This document shows positions 1 to 12,803 of a DNA stretch of 64,000 bases, one piece after another. The notes beneath the pieces are model-generated. The model had not been told where the DNA came from, did no database searches, and saw only the letters and a program-made list of their open reading frames with translations. Origin of the DNA: Tetrahymena thermophila SB210 (Eukaryota; Ciliophora; Oligohymenophorea; Hymenostomatida; Tetrahymenidae). The translations under genes and the position numbers were made by a program. The DNA is taken from positions 124,001-188,000 of the forward strand of contig NW_002476396.1 in assembly GCF_000189635.1 (NCBI RefSeq), in the 5' to 3' direction. The stretch's first letter is position 1, and every line of letters starts with the position of its first letter.

Positions 1-2663
1 AGAATTAATTAGTGTGATTAAAAAACGTAATTTAATATTTTATAATTATAAAAAAATAAAAAATTGTTTATATAGATATTTATGAAGATACTTTCATAAA
101 TAATGAGTAATAAAAATTGATAGTAATAGTTATGCATGCTACAATTAATTATTTTTGCTCTTTCAAGCTATTAATCGCTAACGCATTAATTAATATTTTT
201 ATAAAGATATTTAATTTTTTTAAAAACAAGTTATCTTTTTTTATAATCTAAAAAAGTATTATTTAGTATATTTAAAAAATATTTTCACTACATACAGGGG
301 ATATTAATTAATTAGAGTAAAATGCCATTTCGATTTACAATAAGCAAAATTTAATGTTTTGGTATATTTTTATAAAAATAAATATTAAATTTCTCTTATA
401 GTAAATCGAAATAGCATTTTACTCTATCTATATAAATGATTTTTAAAAGGTATGATAAATATTTTGGAGAAAAAAAAAAACTTTAATATAGTTTTATTTT
501 ATATTTTAAAACAAAAAACAATAATTTTTTGTTAGAAACATTTAATGATAAGAATTTTATACAAAAAAAATCTGAAATTTTTCGAAATGAAGTAAATATC
601 ATAATATAATTTGATAGAACTTTAATATTAGAGATACCTATTAATATTTAGTTCTAAACAGTTAACAAAATTTCTTTTTTAATAAAATAAAGATAAATAA
701 AGTAAGTTATTATTCCTAGTTATTTCCTATTTCTAAATTGTTCTATTAATTAAAAAAAACTAACTAATTTAATAATTTATAAGTTTATTAGATTTTATCC
801 GTATTGATTGATAAATTAATAATTTGGCTTATAATAAAAAATTAAGCTTATTAAAACAAATATAACTAACTAATTACACAAATCTCTTGATACTGGTGAG
901 ATATTTATGCAAAAATAACTTTATTAACTGAATTAATATTTTTATAAGTAAAAAATTTATTTTTTTGAAACTTCATTCAATAATTTATTAAGATATTTAT
1001 TTTAGTAGTAATACAAATTTTGATAGTTTTTTATCTATTTAAATATTTACTAACAAATTTTCATTCAAACATGCTAAACAATATCTGGAATAAATTAATC
1101 AAACTGTACATTTAAATATATGAAAGTAATTTTAGCTTTAGATGAAATTAAACATCTTTATACTTTATAATTTTAAGCAGTAAAAACATAATTTTAACTT
1201 AAACTTAATGTATATATTGCATTGGATGATTGCTAAAATCAATACAGCTAAATAATTTACAAAAAATTAAAGAATATTAAATAACAACCGACACTTATTT
1301 TATTTCCTACAAACTTGATTAATTAATTTTATTTTAATTTTTATTATAAAATATTTGTTTTATCATTTTTAATTTAAATATGTGATTTCAGATATGAATT
1401 TTTAATTCATTTTGAATAGATTTTTATTTTTTTATAATAAATTTTTGAATGACATTTGGTTATACTTACTAACTAACTTCTGCATTTGTTTGCTTGAGAG
1501 CACTTTATATAACTTAAATTAGATATATAATAAAAAAAATATTGACTGTGGATATTTAATTAAAATCCACCCAAAAGCCCTAATATTATCTTTATTTATT
1601 TATTATCATTTATTTGGTTTTTTATTTATTATTAACAGATTTTATCATACCAATCAAATGTTTTCTTAGTAATTGCAAATCAGCCAGCTTAAAATCTAAT
1701 AAGAAATTAATCAGTTTTCAAATTAATAAATTTGGTGATAAAACATTCAAAAAATAGACACAGCTTTCAAACATGAAAATTAAGATTAAAAAATCTGATT
1801 TATTAAATTATTTTTTGTTAATAGCTAATGAATTAATCATTAAAATGCCTTATTCTGAAAATAATATTTTTCTTTTAGCTTTATAATATTTAATGAATCC
1901 TAAAAATATGTGATTCTATTATTGATTTATTGATTTGAGGTGAGGTGAGGTTTTTTTAATTTCTTAATTTGCTAAGAATTTTAATTCCAATTAACTTTAA
2001 AATTAAGTATGATATAAATATGTTTTTATTATTTTTTTAAATGTATTTGAATATTTTTTAATTTATTTTCCATAACATTATTTTATTTTAAATTCATTTT
2101 TTAGTAAAGAATTCATTATTTTTCAAAAGTGAATTATTATCATTGAATACAAACAACTATTACTATTTTCTTGCACAACTATAACTAAATTTTTTAAATT
2201 AAAATTTTAGAGTATAAATACAAAATTTAATTAGTATATATAGCCAGACAAAAATAAATATGTTAAAATTTATATGATAATTAATAATATTATTTTCTTT
2301 AAAATGTTGCCTTTTTTCTTTTGTGTAAGTATTAAAAATTAAGTGGCGTCATTGATTGCTTCTATTATTAATTTAGACATTGAAAATTTGCTGATTAATA
2401 ATTATAAATTTAATATTAGATATTTTTAATCAAATATTATTTCTTTCTTTTAGATTTTATTTACTTTTAAAAATGCATTGTACTTTTTTAACCAAGGAAA
2501 ATTAATTAATTAATATATTTACTTACTATAAAACAATATATACATTTAGCTTATTAACAAATAATATCTTAGTTATATTTTTATAATTATAACCAAAGTA
2601 GAAGTTAGTTCATTCATTATCAATTTTGGTAGAAATAAGGTTTAAGAGAATAAAAAATTTGTT
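1..2663. other. AT-rich spacer; left part resembles antigen-gene 5' flank
   Basis: No coding region is visible in either strand with the ciliate code. Bases about 60-310 (motif atagtaatag, then an ...aacgca... block, then aggggatattaatta) match blocks lying 0.6-0.8 kb upstream of the surface-antigen genes at about 18580-18800, 24150-24330, 28730-28950 and 33480-33720, in the same orientation. A small inverted-repeat element sits at 314-425. Bases about 1620-2350 match the spacers of the scramblase-like repeat unit (about 3655-4500 and 5815-6545). The rest is simple AT-rich sequence. Confidence 0.6.
314..425. mobile_element. MITE-like 112-bp element with 25-bp terminal inverted repeats
   Basis: The left end (314-338) and the right end (401-425) are inverted copies of each other with one mismatch, beginning agagtaaaatgc. 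About 60 bp of AT-rich sequence lies between them. It interrupts a spacer block that is otherwise conserved upstream of the antigen genes, which suggests insertion. I see no clear target-site duplication and no coding capacity. It could be a non-autonomous DNA transposon remnant or simply a stable hairpin. Confidence 0.55.
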
Positions 2664-3467
2664 TCAAAGAAGACGAGACATGTAAGCTTGTTAGACAATC
2701 CAACCACACATCATCAAGATCTTTTCATCGTCCTTCATTGATGATTCAAATAATATATCAGCCTTTCCGTAGAAAGCATTTTATTCATTCCAGGGTAAAG
2801 TACACATACCGTTGGCTACATGAGAATTGACAATCTAAGTAATAGGAATGCCATCTCTAATTACATCAATCTTTTTAGGGAATTTACAAGCGTAATTCAA
2901 AATGGTATCAATTCTATTAGCGCAAGAAACAACAGGTACTAAAACTATAGGAGATCTTGTTTAGTCAACATGTTTAACAATGAATCTTGGAGAGCTTGCA
3001 CAACTTCCAGAAATAAGACGTTCAACCTTACCAAGGATAACTCCCTTGTATCTAATCATAGCGGTCTTTTAGCAACACATTTCAATTTGAATGGGGCAAC
3101 CTTCGCTAGGGAGATTTTAGAACATGTAAGGGATTTCAGAGTGTTCATAACATAAGCAGCAGCTCTTGGTGTCAAAGCAAGCGAGTTTGCATCCTTTTTC
3201 TCTATAAAATTCGATTTTTCCAAAGTTTTAAGTTTAGACAAATGTAGTGGATTAACCGCAGCAAAGGAATCTTTCAGTGAATTTAAGGTATGTGGTTTCT
3301 TAAGTCCAGTTTTGAGGAACATCGAATTAAACTTTTGATAAAACAGTGGCTTATTATTAACTTTAAATCTTTAAAAGCTATTGTTAGTAGTCATTGGTTT
3401 GCTAATTCTTGGTAGCGTATTCAAGAGGAACAACCTATTAAGTGTTAACTTATTGTATGGGGATCAT
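2664..3467 (-). CDS. Scramblase-like cysteine-rich protein, copy 1
   Basis: A 267-residue single-exon reading frame, open when TAA/TAG are read as Gln and ending at TGA. The start is the ATG of M-I-P-x-Q, the same place in all four copies. The N-terminal third is Gln-rich; residues about 93-132 carry a Cys cluster (including CCLC and a second CC), followed by a GVILGKV segment, about ten residues, then a Cys and a P-R-F-I-V strand. The last 20 residues are hydrophobic (ILMMCGWIVQQ). The spacing of the Cys cluster, the G-x-x-x-G-x-V and P-x-F strands and the hydrophobic C-terminus resemble phospholipid scramblases, which move lipids between bilayer leaflets. This is a remote match made by eye. 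No introns seen. Copy 2 follows as a direct repeat about 2.16 kb away. Confidence 0.65.
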
Positions 3468-4820
3468 TTTTATTATTTTTTTTAATTTAAGTTTGTTTAG
3501 AAATATTTGCTTATTGTTTTTATTGCTAATTAAATTTTTTTAGATTAATAAATTATATTTTATGTAAATGTTTTTTGTATTTGAAGTCATGTTTCAATAA
3601 AAAAGAAACTTAAAAATAGTATTAAAGTAACAATTAAAATCCCCTCATAAATTTAGATTTTTATTGCTGACAGATTTTATCATATCATTCAAACGCCTAT
3701 TAAGCAATTGCAAATTAACCAGCTTAAAATCTAATAAGAAATTAATCATTTATCAAATTAATAAATTTAGTGATAAAACATACAAAAATTGACTAGCTCT
3801 CAAGGTTGAAAATTAAGACTAAAAAATTTGATTAATTAACTTCTTTTTGGCTAATAGTTAATCAATGAATGAATTAGTTAAAATGTCCTATTCTAAAAGT
3901 TCACGTTTATATAAAAAAATAACAGGTAATGACAATAATTTTATTAAAAGTTATCTTTATAAGCTTGCTAATAAATTATAATTTTTCATATCTTTCTTTT
4001 CTTAATATGTGATTATATTTATTAATGGATTTATGGTTTTTACTTCTTAATTTGCTAAAAGTTTAAAATTCCAATTTGCTTTAAAGTTAAGTATGTTTTG
4101 AATATATTTTTTATATATATTCGAGTATTTTTTTTTTAATTTATTTTGCATAAGATTATTTTAAATTCATTTTTTAGTAAAGAATTCAATGAAAAGTTAA
4201 TTATTGTTGTTGAATACAAACACCTATTACAATCTTATTTCGCAACTATAATTATATTTTTAATATTAAAAATTTTAGAGTATAAATACAAAATTGAATG
4301 AAATAATCTTTTAACATATATAGTGATACAAAAATATATTAAAATTTATATAATGATTAAGAATATTATTGTCTTTTTTCTTAATTTAAGGTGAACATAA
4401 TTTTTATTTTTTTATTTTTGGCACCTTAACTAAGAGGATTGAAGGTATTATATTCTTTAAAATGTTGCCTTTTTTCTTTTGTATAAGTATTAAAAATTAA
4501 GTAGCGTCATTGATTGCTTCTATTATTAATTTAGACATTGAAAATTTGCTGATTAATAATTATAAATTTAATATTAGATATTTTTAATCAAATAATATTT
4601 CTTTCATTTAGATTTTATTTACTTTTAAAAATGCATTGTATTTTTTTATCCAAGGAAAATTAATTAATTAATATATTTACTTACTATAAAACAATATATA
4701 CATTTAGCTTTTAACAAATAATATCTTAGTTATATTTTTATAATTATAACCAAAGTAGAAGTTAGTTCATTCATTATCAATTTTGGTAGAAATAAGGGTT
4801 AAGAGAATTAAAAATTTGCT
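3468..4820. repeat. Spacer of the scramblase-like tandem repeat unit
   Basis: Non-coding, AT-rich. It is the 5' flank of copy 1 and the 3' flank of copy 2. The block from about 3655 (starting tgacagattttatcat) is repeated at about 5817 and, more diverged, at about 1634, so the duplicated unit is gene plus spacer, about 2.16 kb. Bases 4600-4820 match 2440-2663 closely. Confidence 0.7.
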
Positions 4821-5624
4821 TCAAAGAAGACGAGACATGTAAGCTTGTTAGACAATCCAACCGCACATCATCAAGATCTTTTCATCGTCCTTCATTGATG
4901 ATTCAAATAATGTATCAGCCTTTCCGTAGAAAGCATTTTATTCATTCCAGGGTAAAGTACACATGCCGTTGGCTACATGAGAATTGACAATCTAAGTAAT
5001 AGGAATGCCATCTCTAACTACATCAATCTTTTTAGGGAATTTACAAGCGTAATTCAAAATGGTATCAATTCTATTAGCGCAAGAAACAACGGGTACTAAA
5101 ACTATAGGAGATCTTGTTTAGTCAACATGCTTAACAATGAATCTTGGAGAGCTTGCACAACTTCCAGAAATAAGACGTTCAACCTTACCAAGGATAACTC
5201 CCTTGTATCTAATCATAGCGGTCTTTTAGCAACACATTTCAATTTGAATGGGGCAACCTTCACTAGGAAGATTTTAGAACATGTAAGGGATTTCAGAGTG
5301 TTCATAACATAAGCAACAACTCTTGGTGTCAAAGCAAGCGAGTTTGCATCCTTTTTCTCTATAAAATTCGATTTTTCCAAAGTTTTAAGTTTAGACGAAT
5401 GTAGTGGATTAGCCATAACAGAGGAATCTTTCAGTGAATTTGAGGTGAGTGGTTTCTTAAGTCCAGTTTTGAGGAACATCGAATTAAACTTTTGATAAAA
5501 CAGTGGCTTGTTATTAACTTTAGATTTTTAAAAGCTATTGTTAGTAGTCATTGGTTTGCTAAGTCTTGGTAGCGTATTCGAGAGGGACAACCTATTAAGT
5601 GTTGACTTATTGCATGGGGATCAT
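4821..5624 (-). CDS. Scramblase-like cysteine-rich protein, copy 2
   Basis: Intact 267-residue frame of exactly the same length as the other three copies, same strand and orientation as copy 1. Differences from copy 1 are scattered single bases, many at third positions; the Cys cluster, the GVILGKV segment and the hydrophobic C-terminus are kept. It is the distal member of a direct tandem duplication whose unit is about 2157 bp. The function is as proposed for copy 1: a possible phospholipid-scramblase-family membrane protein, by motif spacing only. The frame stays open while the surrounding spacer diverges, which suggests it is a working gene and not a relic. Confidence 0.65.
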
Positions 5625-7927
5625 TTTTATTATTCTTTTTAAGTTAAGTTTGTTTAGGAATATTTGCTTATTGCTTTTGTTGCTAGTTTAATTTTTTTAG
5701 ATTAATAAATTATATTTTAAATAAATGTTTTCTGTATTTGAAGTCATATTTCAAAAAAAAAAAGAAACTTAAAAATAGTATTAAAGTAACAATTAAAATC
5801 CAGTCATAAATTTAGATTTTTATTACTGACAGATTTTATCATATCATTCAAACGCCTATTAAGCAATTGCAAATTAACCAGCTTAAAATCTAATAAGAAA
5901 TTAATCATTTATCAAATTAATAAATTTAGTGATAAAACATACAAAAATTGGCTAGCTGTCAAGCTTGAAAATTAAGATTAAAAAATTTGATTAATTAACT
6001 TCTTTTTGGCTAATAGTTAATGAATGAATTAGTTAAAATGTCTTATTCTAAAAGTTCACATTTATATAAAAAAATAACATTTAAAAACAATAATTTTATT
6101 GAAAGTTATCTTCATAAGCTTGCTAATAAATTAGAATTTTTCTAATCTTTTTTTCTTAATATCATATTATATTTAACCAATACTAATAATGTGTGATTTT
6201 ATTTAATAATGAATTTAAGGTTTTTTAACTTCTTTTTGCTAAAAATTTAAAATTCCAAATGGCTTTAAAATAAAGTATGTTTTGAATATATTTTTTTTAT
6301 GTATTCAAATATTTTTTTAAAATTTATTTTACTTAAGATTATTTTAAATTCATTTTTTAGTAAAGAATTCAATGAAAAGTGAATTATTATCGTTGAATGC
6401 AAGCAACTATTACTATCTGATTTCGCAACTATAAAATTTTAGAGTATAAATAAAAAATTTAATGAAATTATCTTTTAACATATATAGTCATACAAAAATA
6501 TATTAAAATTTATATAATGATTAAGTATATTATACTATTCAAATTGTTGTATTTTTTAATTTTGTATAAGTACAAAATAGTAGGGTGATTGATTAATCAA
6601 TAGGTTGTGTTATTAAGTTAGTTGATAATTTATTTTTAATATTAAATTTACACTACTTTATTTTATCTTATCTTACAACCTCCTTTGAAAATTATCATAA
6701 AAATTTAATATCAAAAGAAAGTAGAAGTAAAAAAATAAATATGATGCTTTACTATCTTTTAATTCAGAAGCTAATTTTTTATTTCTCAAAGTATGTATAT
6801 AATAATAAGTATAAATAAATATAATCATTTTTATTATAAATTTAATTTGTTTTAACTTATATTTTAATTTTTAATCATTGCTGATATGGATAAGATTAGC
6901 TGCACTTTTCATTATTTTTTACTATTTTAATAAGAAGCAAAACTATAATAATCGTAATAAAGCCCTTTATTTAAACTTGCTAAAACCTTTTAAAATAAAG
7001 AAAATAATATAAAAAAAATTCATTATAAATTATAGCCTATAAATTTTGAAACTATTTTTAAATTAATTATTATTTAAAATTTATTAGTCTATTTAATAAT
7101 GTAAATACTTAGATGTTATTCATTAACTAATAATCTAATAGTTATATTCAAAATCACAAACAAGTGTTAAGCGCAAAAATTAAATAAAGTTAATAGTACT
7201 AAATTTACAAGGTTGATTGAAGAATGAATAAATAATCTATCAAAAAAAGAGAGTAAATATTTCTAGACTCATTCATTTCATTTATTCCTTTTTTACTATA
7301 TTTATCTCTAAAATATATGTATTCAAGTTATCAAATGCTATTGTATGATAATTAAATTAAAATAAAGAAAACATTCTCCATATTTTTGTAATTTAATTTA
7401 ATAAAAATTAAAGCATTCCAAAATCTTTAGTTTCATATTTATATTTTAAACTAATTTTAATTTGGCTATTTAGCTTAGCTCCTACTAAAAAAATAAGTAA
7501 GAAATTTTAGCAAACTTTAATTTTGCATTTACTTTGCTTTATAATTTTAGAGCAGTCAAAAAAATGAATAAACAAATTATTGCAATTTTAACCAGATTTG
7601 ACTTTTATTCGCCAACTAGTAAAAGGTTAGTCACATTTTTGATAATTTTTTTTATTTAAACCCACCCCTTAAATATATTAATATAAATCCCTTTTTAATT
7701 AAATTGTACTATTAAAAATCAAAATTATAGTTTTATAATTAATAATTTAATACAGATATTCTGTTAGTTTAATACAATTTTTAAGCTTCTTCTTTATTTA
7801 TTGATGCTACTTAAAATACTGATAACATTCATTTAAAATATAATTTATTTATCTAAAAAAATTCAAATAACAATAAAACTTATAAAAAAATATTTTCAAA
7901 TAAACTTAGCTTAAAAAAATAATAAAA
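5625..7927. other. AT-rich spacer between divergent scramblase-like pairs
   Basis: No gene seen. Bases about 5815-6545 are a third, truncated copy of the minus-strand pair's spacer. Bases about 6650-7920 match about 11520-12800, the 5' flank of copy 4, and belong to the plus-strand duplication unit. The junction of the two repeat systems therefore lies near 6550-6650. Confidence 0.6.
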
Positions 7928-8731
7928 ATGATCCCCATGCAATAAGTTAACAATTAATAGGTTGTCCCTCTCGAATATGCTACCAAAACTTAGTAAACCA
8001 ATGACTACTAACAATAGCTTTTAAAGATATAAAGTTAATAACAAGCCACTGTTTTATAAAAAGTTTAATTCGATGTTCCTCAAAACTGGACTTAAGAAAC
8101 CACTCACCTCAAATTCACTGAAAGATTCCTCTGTTATGGCTAATCCACTACATTCGTCTAAACTTAAAACTTTGGAAAAATCGAATTTTACAGAGAAAAG
8201 GGATGCAAACTCGCTTGCTTTGACACCAAGGGCTGCTGCTTATGTTATGAACACTCAGAAATCCCTTACATGTTCTAAAATCTCCCTAGCGAAGGTTGCC
8301 CTATTCAAATTGAAATGTGTTGCTAAAAGACCGCTATGATTAGATACAAGGGAGTTATCCTTGGTAAGGTTGAACGTCTTATTTCTGGAAGTTGTGCAAG
8401 CTCTCCAAGATTCATTGTTAAACATGTTGACTAAACAAGATCTCCTATAGTTTTAGTACCTGTTGTTTCTTGCGCTAATAGAATTGATACAATTTTGAAC
8501 TACGCTTGTAAGTTCCCTAAAAAGGTTGACGTTGTTAGAGATGGCATTCCTATTACTTAGATTGTCAATTCTCATGTAGCCAACGGTATGTGTACTTTAC
8601 CTTGGAATGAGCAAAATGCCTTCTACGGAAAGGCTGATATTTTATTTGAATCATCAATGAAAGATGATGAAAAGATCTTGATGATGTGCGGTTGGATTGT
8701 CTAACAAGCTTACATGTCTCGTCTTCTTTGA
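7928..8731 (+). CDS. Scramblase-like cysteine-rich protein, copy 3
   Basis: Intact 267-residue frame on the plus strand, ATG to TGA with TAA/TAG as Gln. Approximate layout: Gln-rich 1-60; mixed segment 61-92; Cys-rich 93-132 (C-x3-C, CCLC, CC); GVILGKV at 142-148; a strand ending VPVVSC near 182; Asp/Lys-rich 195-206; hydrophobic tail 250-263. A scramblase-type membrane role fits the order of these elements, and Cys clusters of that family can be palmitoylated; both points are inference from family knowledge. Shorter frames in the other phases overlap it but lack the conserved protein features. The tail of the gene is followed after about 200 bp by a (tatc)n microsatellite. Confidence 0.65.
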
Positions 8732-8924
8732 AACAAATTTTTTATTCTCTTAAACCTTATTTCTACCAAAATTGATAATGAATTTCTACTTTGGTTGTTA
8801 TAATTAAATTAAAAATTTATTCTAAAAAATACTGAGTAAAAAGGAAATTAGTCAATTAAAAATTCTTATATTATTTAGAAGTTATAAAATATAAATTATA
8901 TTAATTAATTATGTACTATAAATA

Positions 8925-8998
<74 letters not shown>

Positions 8999-11900
8999 CC
9001 TACCTAATTATCTATCTCAAGAAATATTATTTTATAATTTTCTTTACGAAAGGCATCATTCATTCATTTTTCATAATTGCTTTAAAACTTTTAATTAATT
9101 TATCAAGTATTAAATTAGATAAAGTAAATTATGCTTTATGTTGCATATCAAAAAATAGTAAGAAATCAATAATTTCTACTAAAGAAAAAAACGATAGTTT
9201 TATAATATTTATCTTGATTGTTTGCTTTTTAGAACAACCAAAGTGTTTTATATTATATTAAAGGAAAAAAACATCTTACTAATTAACATTAAATTAACAA
9301 TTTATCCTATTTAAATTAAATTTATACATTTATGTTCTTAATTGGAGTAATGGTTTATCTTGAATCCATAAAAATTGTGTTTCATTTAACCCTTACTATT
9401 GTTTAACTATTAAGATAATAAATGGCTAAAAAAGCCTAAAATATGTATCTTAGTCTGATAAATAAATGAATCACATAATAATTTTGTAAGTTAATAGTCA
9501 TTAAGTTAATATTATATAAAGTAAATGTATTTTTACATTCAATTTCAATAAATAATGATGAAATTAAAAGCTTTGAGGTAGGTATTTACAATATTTAGAT
9601 TACTAATGTTTATGTATACAAATTTAGTTTTATAATTTGCAATACTAAAAGACATTTATTTATATTTTAAGCTTTATAAATCATGAATGAGGGATACTTA
9701 CTTAAAATACTTGTAGTAAGTAATATGATCCTTGAATATAATATATATTTCACTGTTGTAAAAAAAGTTTATTCTCCATTTATTATAATCAATCAATATT
9801 GATAACTTCTACTTTTTTTATATAAAATAGCTTCTGTAAACAAAAAATTGTTAATACTTTAATATATATAAAGAAAAATAGATAAAAAATTAAATAAATT
9901 TATTTTATTTTTAACATTTTTTTAAGTTAAACTTTTGAAAGATATAAATTGATTTTATAATTATGAACAAATATCAAAATTCTTATCAATTAAAAAAATT
10001 ACTTGCTTGATCGATCACTTATTATCAATAATCAAGTATTTTTAAAACAACAAATTTCTCTTTATGTTCAAATCAGAGATGGTAAAATAAATTAAGAGTA
10101 GTAATTTTATAAACTAGTAGTTCGCAAAGTATATAATAAATAGAGTTCCAACTCAAAAATTGGAGATCATGAACCTATAATTATATAAATTTTATGTTTG
10201 TTTGAGTAATAGTTGATTTAAATAGTAATACATACAACAAACACTCATATTTATATATATATATTCAAAGTTAATAAATAAACTTTAACTTTTTTTGGTC
10301 AATTAAATGATAGAAAAATAATTAGAATGCATACTACATTTTTTGTATTGCTTTAAAAAAATGAGAATGATAAGTAAAATTATAATTGTTACACTAGCTG
10401 GTTCTAATGTTAATATTACCTACGCATTAAATTATATGTTAATTTAATTGACTACTACTAGTAAATTTTTAGATCAATAATAAAACAGCTTTGATTTCGC
10501 ATCACTATCCAACAGAATTTTTTACTGTTTTATTTTTTAATTTGTTAAAACATGTATTTTTAGAGCTATTTAAATTTAAGTCACAATTTTTATTCATTCT
10601 CCATTTTATTTGACCATATTACATTAATTATAAATTTATTCAAAAATGAATACTTTTTTGACCTTCTTCGCTGTTATAAAACAAACTTCTTACTTTATTA
10701 TTAAAATATCTATGCTTTTATTAAATAAATATCAACTTCAAATTGTTAATATGGCTCTAATCTAATCAAGGATTAATAAAGCATGATATCTCAATTAGAT
10801 AAAATATTTTTTGATTATCGATTACACCTCTATATTTTACCTATATATATTTTATTATCAACTTATATTATTACTCATAAAAGTTGTTGCTTCATAAATT
10901 ACTTTGAATCTAATTTATGCCATTTTTATAGAGTAAAATTTTGAATGCAATAAATAATTAATGAATTTATCTTACAATGATAATAAATTTTTTTTTAATT
11001 TTTTTTTTTGATCTTTAAGCTATTTGAATGAAAGCTAAAAAAATAGTACAAGCTAAATTTTTTATTGGTTAAAACTAGATATTAAAATGAACTATAACTA
11101 ATAAAATCATTGATTAATAAGTAAATTATTAAGATAATTAGTACTAACAAAATTTAAATAAAGTAATTATTTATTTTATCAAGTTATATTAAGCTAATCC
11201 ATAAGAATTAATTAACTAGTTGCTGACTAATCTTATTGAATGTAAATTTATAAATTTTTACTAATAAATACTGACTAAATGAGCAAATTAATTAGGATAC
11301 ATTAAAAAAATACATGTAAAATAAGTATATATATAAGTTTCAAATTAATATTTTTTATAAAGGCTTTTTGTAATATATTCCTTTTTTGGTAGTGCAGAAA
11401 ATTTCATTCATTTTTTTCTTCTTTTAGAAGAAAGATTTTGAAAATGATCAGTACTGCGACGAGGGTGAAACGAATTGATTTAAAAACAATCGCCTAAAAT
11501 AAATTAAATTTTGATATTATATTTATACTACTTTATTTTATTATGTTTTATCTTACAACCTCCTTTGAAGATTATCACAAAATTATAATATCAATTAAAA
11601 AAAGCAAATATCATATTTTACTATCTTCAATTTCAAAAACCAATTTTTTAGTTCCAGTATTTTATTATAATAAGTATAAATGAATACAATCATAATTTCT
11701 ATTACAAATTTAATTCGATTAAAGCTATACTTTGATTTGAATGATAACTAACATGGATTTGATTTTCTGCGCTTTTAATTATTTTTACTATTTTTGAAAG
11801 AAACAAAACTATAAATATCATAATAAAGTCCTTTATTCAAACAAACTAAAACCTTTTAAAACAAAATAAATAATATGAAAAATTCATATTAAATTCAAAT

Positions 11901-12803
11901 CTACAAATGTTTTTAAACTATTTTTAAATTTTTTTAAATATTTATTAGCCTATTTCACTATATAAATACTTAGACGCTATCTATTAATTATATTCAAAAT
12001 CATAGGTGTTGAGTGTAAAAATTTAATTAAGGAAGAGTACTAAATTTATATGGCAATTGAACAATTAATAATCTATTAAAAAAAGATATTAAATATTTCT
12101 AGACTCATTCATATTATTTATTCCTATTTATTTTAGTTAGTTAATTATCTCTAAAATAAATGCATTCAAATTATCAAACACTGTTACGTGATATTTAAAA
12201 TAAAGGATAAATATTTTCCATATTTTTACTATTTGATTTAATAGTTCAAACAACAAAAGCCTTCAAAAATCTTTCCTACACATTTATATTTTAAACTAAT
12301 TTTAATTTGATTATTTAGCTTAGCTCCTACTAAAAAATTTAGTAAGAAATTTAGCAAACTTTAATTTTGCAGTAAAATCTTAATTTTACCTTGCTTTAAT
12401 TTATAATTTTCGTACAATCAAAATAATTAATAAACAAATTATTGCTAATTTTAACCAGATTTTACTTTTATTAAGCACTAGTAAAGAGATGGATTTATCA
12501 TATTTTTGATAATTTATTTATTTAACCTACCCCTTAAATATATGTTAATATAAACCCCTTTTTAATTAAATTGTACTATTTAAAATCAAAATTATATTTT
12601 TATATTTAATAATTAAACACAGATATTCTGTTAGTTTAATACAGTTTTTAAGTTTCTTCTTTATTGAAGCAAGATAGACTTAAAATACTGATAACATTCA
12701 CTTAAAATATAATTTATTTATCTAAAAAATTAAAATAATAATAAAACTCGTAAAAAAACAAACAAATATTTTTAAATAAACTTAGCTTAAAAAAGTAATA
12801 AAA
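8732..12803. other. Long AT-rich spacer between scramblase-like copies 3 and 4
   Basis: No coding region supported. Bases about 8732-9600 are the 3' part of the plus-strand duplication unit (compare 13608-14400), and about 11520-12803 are its 5' part (compare 6650-7927). The central part, about 9600-11500, has no copy elsewhere in the window that I can see and holds only AT-rich low-complexity sequence. Confidence 0.55.
8926..8998. repeat. (TATC)n microsatellite
   Basis: About 18 units of tatc/ctat in near-perfect tandem. The matching spacer after copy 4 (about 13790-13820) lacks the array, so it expanded after the duplication. It produces a false open frame of repeated Ile-Tyr-Leu-Ser. Confidence 0.95.

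Noticed and set aside
2970-3155. Short frames overlapping the scramblase-like genes (2970-3155, 3056-3322, 8073-8339 and similar)
   Set aside because: They are conserved only because they overlap the 267-codon frame, which is longer, open in all four copies and has the Cys framework.
8911-9261. 116-residue frame starting with repeated Ile-Tyr-Leu-Ser
   Set aside because: Its first part is translated (tatc)n microsatellite and the rest is AT-rich spacer; it is not conserved after copy 4.
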